Shown in pieces: positions 16,840 through 24,395 of a stretch of 32,760 nt of DNA. Position 1 is the stretch's first letter. The number at the start of each line of letters is the position of its first letter. Position numbers and translations under genes: made by a program. Origin of the DNA: Lachnospiraceae bacterium (GTDB lineage Bacteria; Bacillota; Clostridia; Lachnospirales; Lachnospiraceae); contig JAFRUR010000079.1 in NCBI GenBank assembly GCA_017438775.1, forward strand, positions 1 through 32,760. Direction: 5' to 3'. A model generated the notes under the pieces. It had not been told where the DNA came from. It saw nothing but the letters and a program-made list of their open reading frames with translations, and did no database searches.

Positions 16840-17595
16840 TCAGCAGGTCATGGCGCCGTCGACACGGGTGTCCGCCCCGTTCATGAAGGCGGCTTCGTCC
16901 GAGGCCGCGAGCAGGATGGCCTGCGCGATCTCTTCCGGCCTCCCGAGGCGTCCCATCGGCTGACGGGCGACAAAGTCCTTCAGGGCCTGCTCCGGGTCCG
17001 GAGAGGCGGCCAGACGGCGCTCCAGCGAGGGGCTCATCGTCGTGCCCGGACTCACGGAATTGACGCGGATGTGATCCGGGAGCAGATCCATCGCCATGGC
17101 GCGCGTCATGGACAGCACCGCGCCCTTGGACGCCGTGTAGGCCAGACGGTTGGTCACGCCCTTGTGCGCCACGGACGAGGCGGTATTGACGATCACGCCT
17201 CCGCCCTGGGCCTTCATGTGCGGGATGACCGCCGCACTCATCAGATAGACGCTCTTCACGTTCACGTCCATCGTGCGGTCCCAGTCCTCTTCCGCCGTGT
17301 TCTGCGCGGTCCCGCCCAGGACGATGCCGGCCACGTTGGCCAGGATATCCACGCGGCCGAACTCCTCCACGGTCTCGGCCACGATGCGCTCCGCCTCTTC
17401 CTTCACGGAGACGTCGCCGCAGACGGCGATGCCCTCCGCCTCATCCGGGAACAGGGACAGCGTCTCCGCCGCGTTGGCGGGCGTGAGGCAGTTGACGACG
17501 ACTTTCGCGCCTGCCTGCGCAAACAGCACGGCCGCCGCACGCCCGATGCCGCCGCCGGCACCGGTCACGATCACCACTTTGTCTTTGAAATCCAT
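16840..17595 (-). CDS. Short-chain dehydrogenase/reductase (SDR)
   Basis: A 251-residue cytoplasmic NAD(P)-dependent oxidoreductase of classical SDR length. Visible motifs are the nucleotide-binding TGAGGGIG (about 11-18), NVAG (about 88-91), a catalytic serine in NTASSVAH, and the YTASK pair (about 151-155), followed by RVNSVSPG. It ends with the usual NGADTRVDGAMTC tail. It lies 63 bp after the cyclase-family gene and ends at a terminator, so the two probably form one transcript. The ribosome binding site is GGGGGAGA. SDRs of this type oxidise secondary alcohols of sugars, sugar acids or polyols; the substrate here cannot be read from sequence, but the context suggests a step in the neighbouring catabolic pathway. 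Confidence 0.92.
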   Translation of the reverse strand: MDFKDKVVIVTGAGGGIGRAAAVLFAQAGAKVVVNCLTPANAAETLSLFPDEAEGIAVCGDVSVKEEAERIVAETVEEFGRVDILANVAGIVLGGTAQNTAEEDWDRTMDVNVKSVYLMSAAVIPHMKAQGGGVIVNTASSVAHKGVTNRLAYTASKGAVLSMTRAMAMDLLPDHIRVNSVSPGTTMSPSLERRLAASPDPEQALKDFVARQPMGRLGRPEEIAQAILLAASDEAAFMNGADTRVDGAMTC

Positions 17596-17658
17596 CGGTA
17601 TCTCCCCCTTCTGGAGCCTGCTGCCGCGGTGCGGCGCGCAGGCCGTTCCTGCCGCTGC

Positions 17659-18345
17659 TTACAGCAGGGCGATGGCACGGGTCGCGGCGCCCTCCGCTCC
17701 CTCGATCTTGATCGGGAAGGCCACGCTGGTAAAGTGCTTGCCGACGACCTTGCTCAGATTAGTCGCGTGCTCCATATTGAGGCAGCCGTTGCCCAACAGG
17801 ATGTGGTGGACGTGGAAATCCGCCGCGTCAAAGTGCGGGTTCTTGGCCGCGATCTCCTGGAAGAAGTCGTAGCAGGCGATCTTCGCGCCGTGTCTGACCA
17901 GCCACCAGGCCGCATCCTCGCCCAGATACGGGGCCTCGGACCAGTAATCGTCCGTCTTGCCAAAGTACTTTTCGGTCCAGCCGGTGTAGAGATAGACGTG
18001 CATGCCGGGCCGGATCTCGTCCGCCGCCTTCTCCAGCATCTCCGCTGTGACGGGCTCGTTGGCCTTCACCTCGCTGCAGTCGATGCAGTAGGCCGGCGCG
18101 ATGAAATAGTCCAGCGGGAGCTCGGTGATGCAGGGCTTGCCCGCCTCCGTGTGCAGGGGCGCGTCCAGATGGGTGCCGGCGTGGATGCCGGTGGAGAAAA
18201 AGCCCACCTGAATCCCGCTGTCCTCATGGGTGCGGATCTTTTTGTACTCCACAGGAGGCTGGTTTTTCCGGTTTCCCGGAGGCACGCTCATGCCGGTGGT
18301 GATGGGCAGCGTCAGGTCGATGATCTGAGTAAAGCTGATATCCAT
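17659..18345 (-). CDS. Cyclase-family / kynurenine formamidase-like metal hydrolase
   Basis: A 228-residue member of the cyclase family (KynB-like fold). The metal-binding motif HAGTHLDAPLH is intact (H55, H59, D61, H65). The N-terminus IIDLTLPITTGM is typical, as are HHILLG and MEHATNL near the C-terminus. Family members hydrolyse formamides, cyclic amides or lactone-like substrates using a divalent metal. No other kynurenine-pathway gene is nearby, so I do not assign formamidase activity. The start has the strong ribosome binding site AAAGGAGAAGGA. It heads a two-gene unit with the SDR under an extended -10 promoter. Confidence 0.9.
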   Translation of the reverse strand: MDISFTQIIDLTLPITTGMSVPPGNRKNQPPVEYKKIRTHEDSGIQVGFFSTGIHAGTHLDAPLHTEAGKPCITELPLDYFIAPAYCIDCSEVKANEPVTAEMLEKAADEIRPGMHVYLYTGWTEKYFGKTDDYWSEAPYLGEDAAWWLVRHGAKIACYDFFQEIAAKNPHFDAADFHVHHILLGNGCLNMEHATNLSKVVGKHFTSVAFPIKIEGAEGAATRAIALL

Positions 18346-18393
18346 GTTCCTTCTCCTTTGCGTGGCCGCACAGGGACGCCTGCGGCTTTCTTT

Positions 18394-18415
18394 CTGATAC
18401 GATCAGTATACCACA
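18394..18415 (-). promoter_or_regulatory. Extended -10 promoter with palindrome at the start site, cyclase-SDR operon
   Basis: On the - strand, TGTGGTATACT supplies an extended -10 (TATACT at 18405-18410 with TG upstream); the -35 is poor. The 13-bp palindrome CTGAT-ACG-ATCAG (18394-18406) covers the expected transcription start, a typical repressor position. Its sequence differs from the GntR-type palindromes at 31.1-31.4 kb. Confidence 0.55.
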
Positions 18416-18500
18416 CATTTTCGGCGATGCATAAAAGATTTCGCGCGGACGCAGGTTTCCTCCGTCCCGGTCCCGCCGCAGCCGGGACATGCGCGCTCTC

Positions 18501-20267
18501 TTACGACTGTCCCAGCGACTGCGCGCGCCGCAGCGCCGCGTACTCTCCGTTCAGTTCCATCAACTCTTCGTGGCTGCCCTGCTCCACAATGTGCGAGCCC
18601 TCCACGACCGCGATGCGGTCCGCCCCACGGATGGTGGAGAGACGGTGGGCGATCACCAGGGTGGTGCGGCCCCGGGAGAGTTCGTCCAGGCTTGCCTGGA
18701 TCTTCTGCTCCGTGACCGAATCGAGGGCGCTGGTGGCCTCGTCGAGGATGAGGATTGGCGGGTCCTTCAGGAAGACGCGGGCAATGGAGACGCGCTGCTT
18801 CTGTCCGCCCGAAAGCATGACGCCGCGCTCCCCGATATAGGTGTCGTACCCGTCCGGCATAGCCATGATCTCTTCGTGGATCTGCGCCCGCACCGCGGCC
18901 TCCTCCACTTCCGCGTCCGTCGCGTCGGGGCGCCCGTAGCGGATGTTTTCGCGGATGGTGCCCGCGAACATGAACACATCCTGCTGGATGATGCCGATGG
19001 CCCGGCGCAGGCTCTCCTGCGTCAGGGTCTTCACGTCGTTTCCGTCCACCGTCACGCGTCCGCCGGTCACGTCGTAGAAGCGCGGAAGCAGGTGGCACAG
19101 GGTGGTCTTGCCGCCGCCCGAGGAGCCCACGAGGGCCACACATTCGCCGGGACGGATCTCAAGACCGATGTGCGAAAGCACCTCCGGGCCGTCACCGTAG
19201 GCGAAGCTCACATCCTCGTAGCGGATATCGCCGCGCACGTCCTCAAGGTCCTTCGCGTCCGCCGCGTCTTTGATCTCGGGCTCAGTGCGCATGATCTCCA
19301 CGAAGCGCATAAAGCCAGTACTTCCGGTCGTGAACTGCTCCATGAACATCGCCAGCTTGCGCAGCGGCGAGATAAAGGTCGAAACGTACAGCGTGAAGGT
19401 GACCAGGTCGATGTAATCCATCCGGCCGCGCATGATGAGGTATCCGCCCGCGCCGATCACGGCCAGCTGCATGATGCCGGTCGAGAATTCCATCCCGCTC
19501 ATGAACAGGCCCATGGACTTGTAGAAATCCTTGCGGGCCGTCCGAAACATGTCGTTGCCGCGGTCGAATTTCTCGAGTTCCGCCGCCTCGTTCGCGAAGG
19601 CCTTCGCGGTGCGCACGCCGCTGATGCCGCTCTCGATCACGGCGTTGATCTCCGCCGTTGTCTTGCGCACCTCCAGGCTGGTCTTCTTCATCTTCACGCG
19701 CTCGTGCATCGTGAACCAGATGCACAGGGGCAGGATGATCAGCAGGACGAGGGCCAGTTCCCAGCGAATCGTGAACATCACGATCATCGCGCCAACGATG
19801 GTCAGCGTGCAGATGACGATGTTCTCGGGCCCGTGGTGGGCGAGCTCCGTGATCTCGAACAGGTCGTTGGTGACGCGGGACATCAGGACGCCGGTGCGGT
19901 TGTGGTCAAAGAAGCTGAAGGACAGGGTCTGGATGTGGGAGAAGACGTCGCGGCGCATGTCGGCCTCGACCAGCACGCCGACGCCGTGGCCCAGCACCGT
20001 GATGACGTAGTTGAACACCGCCTTGATGACGTGGGCGGCCAGCATGAGGGCGATCACCAGAAAGAACAGGCTGAAGAGCTTTTCCGGGAGCAGCGTCTGC
20101 ATCGCGCGGCGCGAGGCATACGGCACCGCGAGGTCGATCGCGGACACGCCGACGGCGCACAGCATATCGATCCCGAACAGCTTCCAGTGGGGCCGGAAGT
20201 AGGAAAGAAAGACCCGCAGCGGGGCCTTGCTGAAATCCTTTTTGTTTTCGTTTCCGCTCTTTGCCAT
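18501..20267 (-). CDS. ABC exporter, fused membrane and ATPase domains
   Basis: A 588-residue half-transporter of the multidrug/lipid exporter type that works as a dimer in the membrane. The first ~320 residues contain the six-helix membrane domain. The rest is the ATPase: Walker A GSSGGGKTTL, signature LSGGQKQR, Walker B ILILDEATSALD and the switch histidine in IAHRLST. ATG 20267 is preferred to 20288 because AGGAGAG lies 9 bp upstream. An extended -10 (TGGTATAGT) precedes it, so it can be transcribed on its own although its neighbours are catabolic genes. No substrate can be inferred. A G/C-rich hairpin (GTCCCG/CGGGAC) follows the stop codon without a clear T-run. Confidence 0.95.
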   Translation of the reverse strand: MAKSGNENKKDFSKAPLRVFLSYFRPHWKLFGIDMLCAVGVSAIDLAVPYASRRAMQTLLPEKLFSLFFLVIALMLAAHVIKAVFNYVITVLGHGVGVLVEADMRRDVFSHIQTLSFSFFDHNRTGVLMSRVTNDLFEITELAHHGPENIVICTLTIVGAMIVMFTIRWELALVLLIILPLCIWFTMHERVKMKKTSLEVRKTTAEINAVIESGISGVRTAKAFANEAAELEKFDRGNDMFRTARKDFYKSMGLFMSGMEFSTGIMQLAVIGAGGYLIMRGRMDYIDLVTFTLYVSTFISPLRKLAMFMEQFTTGSTGFMRFVEIMRTEPEIKDAADAKDLEDVRGDIRYEDVSFAYGDGPEVLSHIGLEIRPGECVALVGSSGGGKTTLCHLLPRFYDVTGGRVTVDGNDVKTLTQESLRRAIGIIQQDVFMFAGTIRENIRYGRPDATDAEVEEAAVRAQIHEEIMAMPDGYDTYIGERGVMLSGGQKQRVSIARVFLKDPPILILDEATSALDSVTEQKIQASLDELSRGRTTLVIAHRLSTIRGADRIAVVEGSHIVEQGSHEELMELNGEYAALRRAQSLGQS

Positions 20268-20299
20268 ATCTGCGCTCTCCTGCTGCATTCTCTGTATTT

Positions 20300-20309
20300 A
20301 CTATACCAC
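20300..20309 (-). promoter_or_regulatory. Extended -10 element upstream of the ABC exporter gene
   Basis: TGG-TATAGT on the - strand (TATAGT at 20300-20305). No convincing -35 box was found. The upstream spacer, 20310-20503, is very GC-rich and holds no gene I can support. Confidence 0.45.
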
Positions 20310-20506
20310 AGAGGTGCGCCGCTGTGCTATGGAATCTTGCTCTTCTGTCATTCCTGCGGGATCGCGGGGCCAAAAGAATCTCCCGAAAGCCGCTGCCGCG
20401 GCGGGGCCTGAACAAACACCGGGGCGGCTGCCTAAAAACCGGAGGGGCTCCTGCCGGGCCGGCGCCGCGGCCGAAAGCGCCGCCGGGGGCCGACGCATAA
20501 ACCGAA

Positions 20507-20531
20507 AAGAGCCCCGCGATTCGGGGCTCTT
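20507..20531 (-). terminator. Terminator of the FAH-family gene
   Basis: A perfect 10-bp stem AAGAGCCCCG/CGGGGCTCTT (20507-20516 with 20522-20531), followed on the - strand by TTCGGTTT. It starts 27 bp beyond the FAH stop. Confidence 0.85.
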
Positions 20532-20558
20532 CTCTCTTCAGGACTGATACCGGGCCGG

Positions 20559-21422
20559 TCAGCGCACCGTGCTGACGAGGTCGCCGATCTTCCCGATGCG
20601 GCAGCACACGACGTCACCCGGCTGCATGTATTTCGGCTCCTTCATCCCTAAGGCCACGCCGCCCGGCGTACCTGTCGCGATGATCGTGCCGGCCTTTAAG
20701 GTCATGCCCTGGGACAGTTCGGAGATAGCCTCCTCCGGCGTCGTGATCATGCGGCAGGTATTGCTGTGCTGGCGCTCCTCGCCGTTCACGAAGCAGAAAA
20801 TATCCAGGTCGTGCGCGTCGCCGATCTCGTCCGCAGTCACGATGCAGGGGCCCATCGGGGTGTAGCCGTCGAGGCTCTTGCCCACGTACCACTGCTGGTG
20901 CTTGAACTGGATGTTGCGCGCACTGACGTCGTTGAGCACCGCATAGCCGAAGATGCTCGCGCCGGCCTCCTCCGGGGAGATCTGAAAGACGGTCTTCCCC
21001 AGGATGACCGCGAGCTCCGCCTCGTAGTCCAGGCTGTCCACGAAGTCAAACGCGGGGATGATCCCGTCCGGGTCGCCGCAGCGGGTCACGCGCTTGGAGA
21101 AGTACACGGTGGCCGTCTTGTTGGTGAAATCCGCCGTGTCCACCGTCTCCTCGATGTGCTCGCGGTAGTTGACGCCCAGGCAGATCACGTCCTGCGCCGG
21201 CTCCGGAATGGGAGCCAGAAGCTTGTTGTTCTGCGCGGCGGGAACATCGCCGCACGCGGCGATCTTTTCTGCAAGGGCATCCTTCAGCCCGTCAAAGCGC
21301 ACGATCAGGTCCTGCATGTCCCGGACCTCGATCCCCAGGGAGGCAAGGGTCCGCAGACCGCCGTCCGCCCCCTCGATGGCCACAAACGCTTTTCCGTCCT
21401 GTTCGATGGTGTACAGTCTCAT
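20559..21422 (-). CDS. Fumarylacetoacetate hydrolase (FAH) family protein
   Basis: A 287-residue cytoplasmic hydrolase or decarboxylase of the FAH superfamily. It has the short N-terminal domain and the catalytic domain with metal ligands E134, E136 (DYEAELAV) and D165 (NDVSARN), the NYREHIEE motif (H89, E91) and the late GTIIATGTPGGVALG loop. Relatives split 2,4-diketo acids, hydrolyse acylpyruvates or decarboxylate oxaloacetate-like acids; in diketo sugar-acid routes an FAH member releases pyruvate. It has its own strong promoter and terminator, so it is a single-gene unit. The ribosome binding site just before the ATG is weak (AGAAAGAG). An 11-residue leader frame overlaps the start in ATGA fashion and may drive translation. 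Confidence 0.92.
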   Translation of the reverse strand: MRLYTIEQDGKAFVAIEGADGGLRTLASLGIEVRDMQDLIVRFDGLKDALAEKIAACGDVPAAQNNKLLAPIPEPAQDVICLGVNYREHIEETVDTADFTNKTATVYFSKRVTRCGDPDGIIPAFDFVDSLDYEAELAVILGKTVFQISPEEAGASIFGYAVLNDVSARNIQFKHQQWYVGKSLDGYTPMGPCIVTADEIGDAHDLDIFCFVNGEERQHSNTCRMITTPEEAISELSQGMTLKAGTIIATGTPGGVALGMKEPKYMQPGDVVCCRIGKIGDLVSTVR

Positions 21423-21454
21423 CTCTTTCTGCGCGCCGGACCGCGCCGGCGCAT
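21419..21454 (-). CDS. Candidate Arg-rich leader peptide overlapping the FAH start
   Basis: In the FAH leader, AGGAAAGG is followed by an ATG opening a frame MRRRGPARRKR. Its TGA overlaps the FAH ATG in the sequence ATGA. The frame begins about 30 nt after the expected transcription start and lies in a GC-rich dyad (GCGCCGGCGC..). It may be a translational-coupling device. At 11 codons it could also be chance. Confidence 0.35.
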   Translation of the reverse strand: MRRRGPARRKR

Positions 21455-21481
21455 CCTTTCCTGGATTTTGATGCCTTTGTC

Positions 21482-21510
21482 ATTATACACGAAAGCCCGC
21501 GGTTTGCCAA
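21482..21510 (-). promoter_or_regulatory. Sigma-A promoter of the FAH gene
   Basis: On the - strand, TTGGCA (21505-21510), a 17-bp spacer and a perfect TATAAT (21482-21487). Confidence 0.85.
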
Positions 21511-21524
21511 TTCCCGTCAGGCGC

Positions 21525-21971
21525 TCAGGCCTTCGGATCTCTCTCCCGAAACACATGCAGGTAGTAGACCGCGGTGGAACTCAGGACAAAACCGATGCTC
21601 ATCCCCATGACCGTCAGCAGGGTCTGGGAGCCCGCCGCGAGAAAAGCCGCCCTGTCCCGCGCCACGAGGGCCGCCATGGTCCTGTAGAACTGTCCGCCCG
21701 GCAGCATCGGCAGGATGGCCGCATAGATAAAATAGTTGGGCGGCACGCGCCGCACCTGGGCCAGAATCTGCCCCAGAAGGGAAGCCAGACCGGCGGCCAG
21801 AAGCGTGGTCGCAAACACGGAGAGCCCCGCGTTCCCCAGAACGATCAGGACGCCCCGGGTCACACCGCCGCACAGGCCGGCCAGCCACAGATTTTTCCCG
21901 CGAATCCTGAAACTCAGGCCGATGCCCGCCGCGGACAGGGCCGATAAAAGAATCTTCACCCACGCGCTCAC
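21525..21971 (-). CDS. Threonine/serine exporter family, C-terminal half (YjjB/ThrE_2-like)
   Basis: A 148-residue membrane protein with about four to five hydrophobic helices and the family motif PNYFIYAAILPMLPGGQFYRTM. It is the second half of a ThrE-type exporter encoded as two genes, as in YjjP/YjjB. The start is GTG 21971, which overlaps the stop of the first half in GTGA form (4 bp), a classic sign of coupled synthesis of two subunits. A longer frame from upstream would overlap the partner gene widely and is not supported. The family exports amino acids or dicarboxylates (threonine, serine, succinate); the substrate here is not determined. Its end is 15 bp from the -35 of the FAH promoter. 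Confidence 0.88.
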   Translation of the reverse strand: MSAWVKILLSALSAAGIGLSFRIRGKNLWLAGLCGGVTRGVLIVLGNAGLSVFATTLLAAGLASLLGQILAQVRRVPPNYFIYAAILPMLPGGQFYRTMAALVARDRAAFLAAGSQTLLTVMGMSIGFVLSSTAVYYLHVFRERDPKA

Positions 21972-22732
21972 AGGCCCAGCCCTCCGATGATCCATGTACC
22001 CAGGAAGGCGCCGGCCGCGAGGGCCAGGGTCTCCAGCACCGCTTTGACCAGCTGAACGACGCCGTTCTCTTCCTGTCCGCACAGGAGGTTGCGCGCGGCG
22101 TTTACGAGACCGATGCCGGGCACCAGGATGATGCAGACCGACGAGATGACCCGCGCCGGGTCAGAGGGCAGGCCCGCGGCAAAGAGGCCCTCGGCCGCAA
22201 GGGCTGTCAGCAGCATGGAGATGACATTCACCAGCATGCGCTCGAGCCGCACGGACGCCAGAAGTCTGCGCAGGAAGAACAGGCCGAAGGTCACGGCCGC
22301 GCTCAGCAGGGTGTCCCAGAGGCCCCCGCCCATCAGCAGACAGACGCAGCCGACGCCCACGGCCTGGCCCAGGGCCAGAACAGCAGGCGGATAGGAATCG
22401 GTCTTCTTCGCGTCCCACAGCCGGGCCTGCAGAGTCTCGGCCGGAGGCGTTTCGCGCAGGATCTGCTCCGCGAGTTCCTCCAGCCGACGCAGACGCTCCA
22501 GGTCGATCCCGCCGCCCTGCACCGCGGTCTCGCGGCTCTCGTACTCACGGGCCTGGTTGCGGGCGCTCACGGACACCAGACCGCTCCTCACGCGCACCGT
22601 CACGTCGCGCAGCCCGTAAGCGCCGCAGATGCGCTGCAGATATTCACCGGCCCGCTCTGTATTCTGACCGGACAGCATCATCTGCTTTCCCAGGTGGACC
22701 GCCAGGTCCAGGACCTGTCCCAGTTCCCGCAT
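21968..22732 (-). CDS. Threonine/serine exporter family, N-terminal half (YjjP/ThrE-like)
   Basis: A 254-residue protein with a soluble N-terminal part (about 1-110) and four to five membrane helices after it. Family signs are GQNTERAGEYLQRICGAYG, VRVRSGLVSVSA and the helix motif IILVPGIGLVNAARNLLCG. It should pair with the 148-residue product to make one transporter. ATG 22732 is chosen because AGAGGA lies 8 bp upstream; the longer frame from 22759 has no ribosome binding site. It follows the cupin gene after a terminator-like hairpin and has no obvious promoter, so it is likely read through from the upstream operon at lower level. It might export a catabolic product or an amino acid. Confidence 0.88.
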   Translation of the reverse strand: MRELGQVLDLAVHLGKQMMLSGQNTERAGEYLQRICGAYGLRDVTVRVRSGLVSVSARNQAREYESRETAVQGGGIDLERLRRLEELAEQILRETPPAETLQARLWDAKKTDSYPPAVLALGQAVGVGCVCLLMGGGLWDTLLSAAVTFGLFFLRRLLASVRLERMLVNVISMLLTALAAEGLFAAGLPSDPARVISSVCIILVPGIGLVNAARNLLCGQEENGVVQLVKAVLETLALAAGAFLGTWIIGGLGL

Positions 22733-22763
22733 ACCGCAGTTCCTCTCACAAAAATGCATATCG

Positions 22764-22792
22764 CAGGGGCGCAGCCGACAGCCGCGCCCCTG
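22764..22792 (-). terminator. Terminator-like hairpin between the cupin and exporter genes
   Basis: A 9-bp stem CAGGGGCGC/GCGCCCCTG (22764-22772 with 22784-22792). The T-run (ATTTTTG) starts about 8 nt beyond it on the - strand, so termination may be partial. Confidence 0.6.
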
Positions 22793-22800
22793 GACTCTTC

Positions 22801-23301
22801 TCAGTTGCTGAAGGTATCTCCTTCAAGGCCCAGCATGGCCTTCTTCTTCGCCTCGAACTCGTCCACCTTCTCCTGCACGTACTTCTGCGAGGCACGGAGC
22901 GAGAGCTGCGTCTGCACGCAGACGTATTTGAGCGGGACGTCGCCGGTGTTGCGGATGCCGTGGGAGCCGCCGCTCTTGATCATCGCGATGGACCAGGGCT
23001 TCACGGGAAAGACCTCGCCGCAGAGCATGACCTCGCCGGTGCCCTCCACGATCAGGTAGAACTGCTCGTTCCCTTCGTGCGGGTGTTCGCCGATCTCCGC
23101 CCCCACGGGAAGCTCCGTGATGTGGACGTAGTCAAAGCTCTCGGAATCGTCCAGGTGACGGCATCCCTCCGGGACGGGCATCATGGCCTCGTCGCCCAGG
23201 ATGGTCACGTTGTTGATGCGTCCCGTGCCACCCGCGCACTTTTCCACGGTGTAAAACGGGGACTCCTCCAGGTTGCGGAAGACGTACTTTTTCTCGCTCA
23301 T
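22801..23301 (-). CDS. Cupin domain protein
   Basis: A 166-residue single-domain cupin. Motif 1 is GAEIGEHPHEGNEQFYLIVEGTGEVM (about residues 68-93), giving H-x-H and the glutamate; motif 2 is PWSIAMIKSGGSHGIRN with its histidine. It should bind one metal ion in the cytoplasm and may be an isomerase, dioxygenase or binding protein; in sugar operons such proteins are often epimerases or lyases. ATG 23301 has AAAGGAGAG upstream; longer frames are shadows. It lies 133 bp after the TIM-barrel isomerase gene in the same direction. The specific reaction is unknown. Confidence 0.87.
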   Translation of the reverse strand: MSEKKYVFRNLEESPFYTVEKCAGGTGRINNVTILGDEAMMPVPEGCRHLDDSESFDYVHITELPVGAEIGEHPHEGNEQFYLIVEGTGEVMLCGEVFPVKPWSIAMIKSGGSHGIRNTGDVPLKYVCVQTQLSLRASQKYVQEKVDEFEAKKKAMLGLEGDTFSN

Positions 23302-23434
23302 GCTGCTCTCCTTTGTGATGCTCCCGTGCGGCGGAAGCGCTGCCGCTCCGGATCTTTCTTCCTCCCGGCCTGCTGCCGGACAAAAGAATTCTGTCTGAGC
23401 ACAGGCTGGGATCATCTTCCCGGCCGGCCGCACA

Positions 23435-24292
23435 TTATTGCTCCGCGCGCTCCTCTTCGGCCTGCGCGTACAGACTCAGGTTCTTCTTCAGGGCGATGAG
23501 CCCGTCGGCCAGGTCGTCGTACTTGCTGCGCCCGTACACGGTGTCCTGACAGGTCACGACCCAGGCGGGACGGCAGGCCAGCACATGCGGCACCTGCACG
23601 GCGATGCCCGAGATGCCGTAGCCGGTGGGGCGGAACTCGAAATGGCCGCGCTCCGGGCCGCCGCGGCGTCCCTCCAGATCGAAGGGATCTCCGATCTTTG
23701 CCATGTCCGAGGCGTAAAAATCCTTGAAATGCACCATGGGGATGCGCCCGGCGTACTTCCGCAGGTAGTACAGCGGATCGCCGCCCCCGATCTGCATCCA
23801 GCCGAGATCCGGCTGCATGGACAGGTCCGTCTCCGGGACGGCCGCCATCAGCGCGTCCAGCACGCTGGTCCCGTCCGGGAGCTTCCGCATTTCCTTGAAA
23901 TGGTTGTGGTAGAGCAGACGGATCCCGGCCTCCCGGCAAAGCTTTCCGAGGCGGGCAAACCACTCCTTCGCCTCGGCAAAGTATTCTCCGCCGGGCAGGT
24001 GCTCGTCGCGGAACCCGCCGGGCGTCAGGCTGAAGGACCCCAGACGGCGATGCCACTCCACCACCTCTTCCGGGTGCTCCATCAGGTCGTACACGGGCCA
24101 GTTGTCGCCGGCCAGGGCGAGCCCCGTTTCGGCCAGCATCCGCTCCACTTCAGCGACGTCCCAGCCGAACAGGGTGCACAGTTCCACGCCGTCAAAGCCG
24201 ATCTCGGCGAGCCGCGGCAGAATCTCCGGAAGCTTTTCCGGAGCCTCCTCGCGGAAGATATAGGTCGGGGATGCGATCTTCGGAAGATTCAT
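23435..24292 (-). CDS. Sugar phosphate isomerase/epimerase (xylose isomerase-like TIM barrel)
   Basis: A 285-residue cytoplasmic protein of the AP-endonuclease-2/xylose-isomerase-like TIM-barrel family. Recognisable strands and metal-site motifs are EIGFDGVELC (about 36-45), RLLYHNHFKEM (about 146-156), MQPDLGWMQIGG and RIPMVHFKDF, the last typical of metal-dependent epimerases and dehydratases. The likely role is isomerisation or epimerisation of a keto sugar or an inositol-like substrate. ATG 24292 is preceded by AAAAGGAGAC; the upstream ATG at 24316 is not. It sits 103 bp after the second alcohol dehydrogenase, in the same operon. Confidence 0.88.
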   Translation of the reverse strand: MNLPKIASPTYIFREEAPEKLPEILPRLAEIGFDGVELCTLFGWDVAEVERMLAETGLALAGDNWPVYDLMEHPEEVVEWHRRLGSFSLTPGGFRDEHLPGGEYFAEAKEWFARLGKLCREAGIRLLYHNHFKEMRKLPDGTSVLDALMAAVPETDLSMQPDLGWMQIGGGDPLYYLRKYAGRIPMVHFKDFYASDMAKIGDPFDLEGRRGGPERGHFEFRPTGYGISGIAVQVPHVLACRPAWVVTCQDTVYGRSKYDDLADGLIALKKNLSLYAQAEEERAEQ

Positions 24293-24395
24293 GATGTCTC
24301 CTTTTCGGATCGGCACCGGGATATCCTCTCCCGGGCTGCCGGCACGCAGCCGTTCAAATCCTGTTACAGGCGCACGGCCTTCCCGCGGACCTGTT

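Noticed and set aside
17659-18345. Calling the cyclase-family gene kynurenine formamidase
   Set aside because: The metal motif is shared by many activities and no tryptophan/kynurenine genes are nearby.
18403-20411. + strand frame of 640 codons opposite the ABC exporter
   Set aside because: Antisense shadow; the - strand frame has complete Walker A, signature and Walker B motifs.
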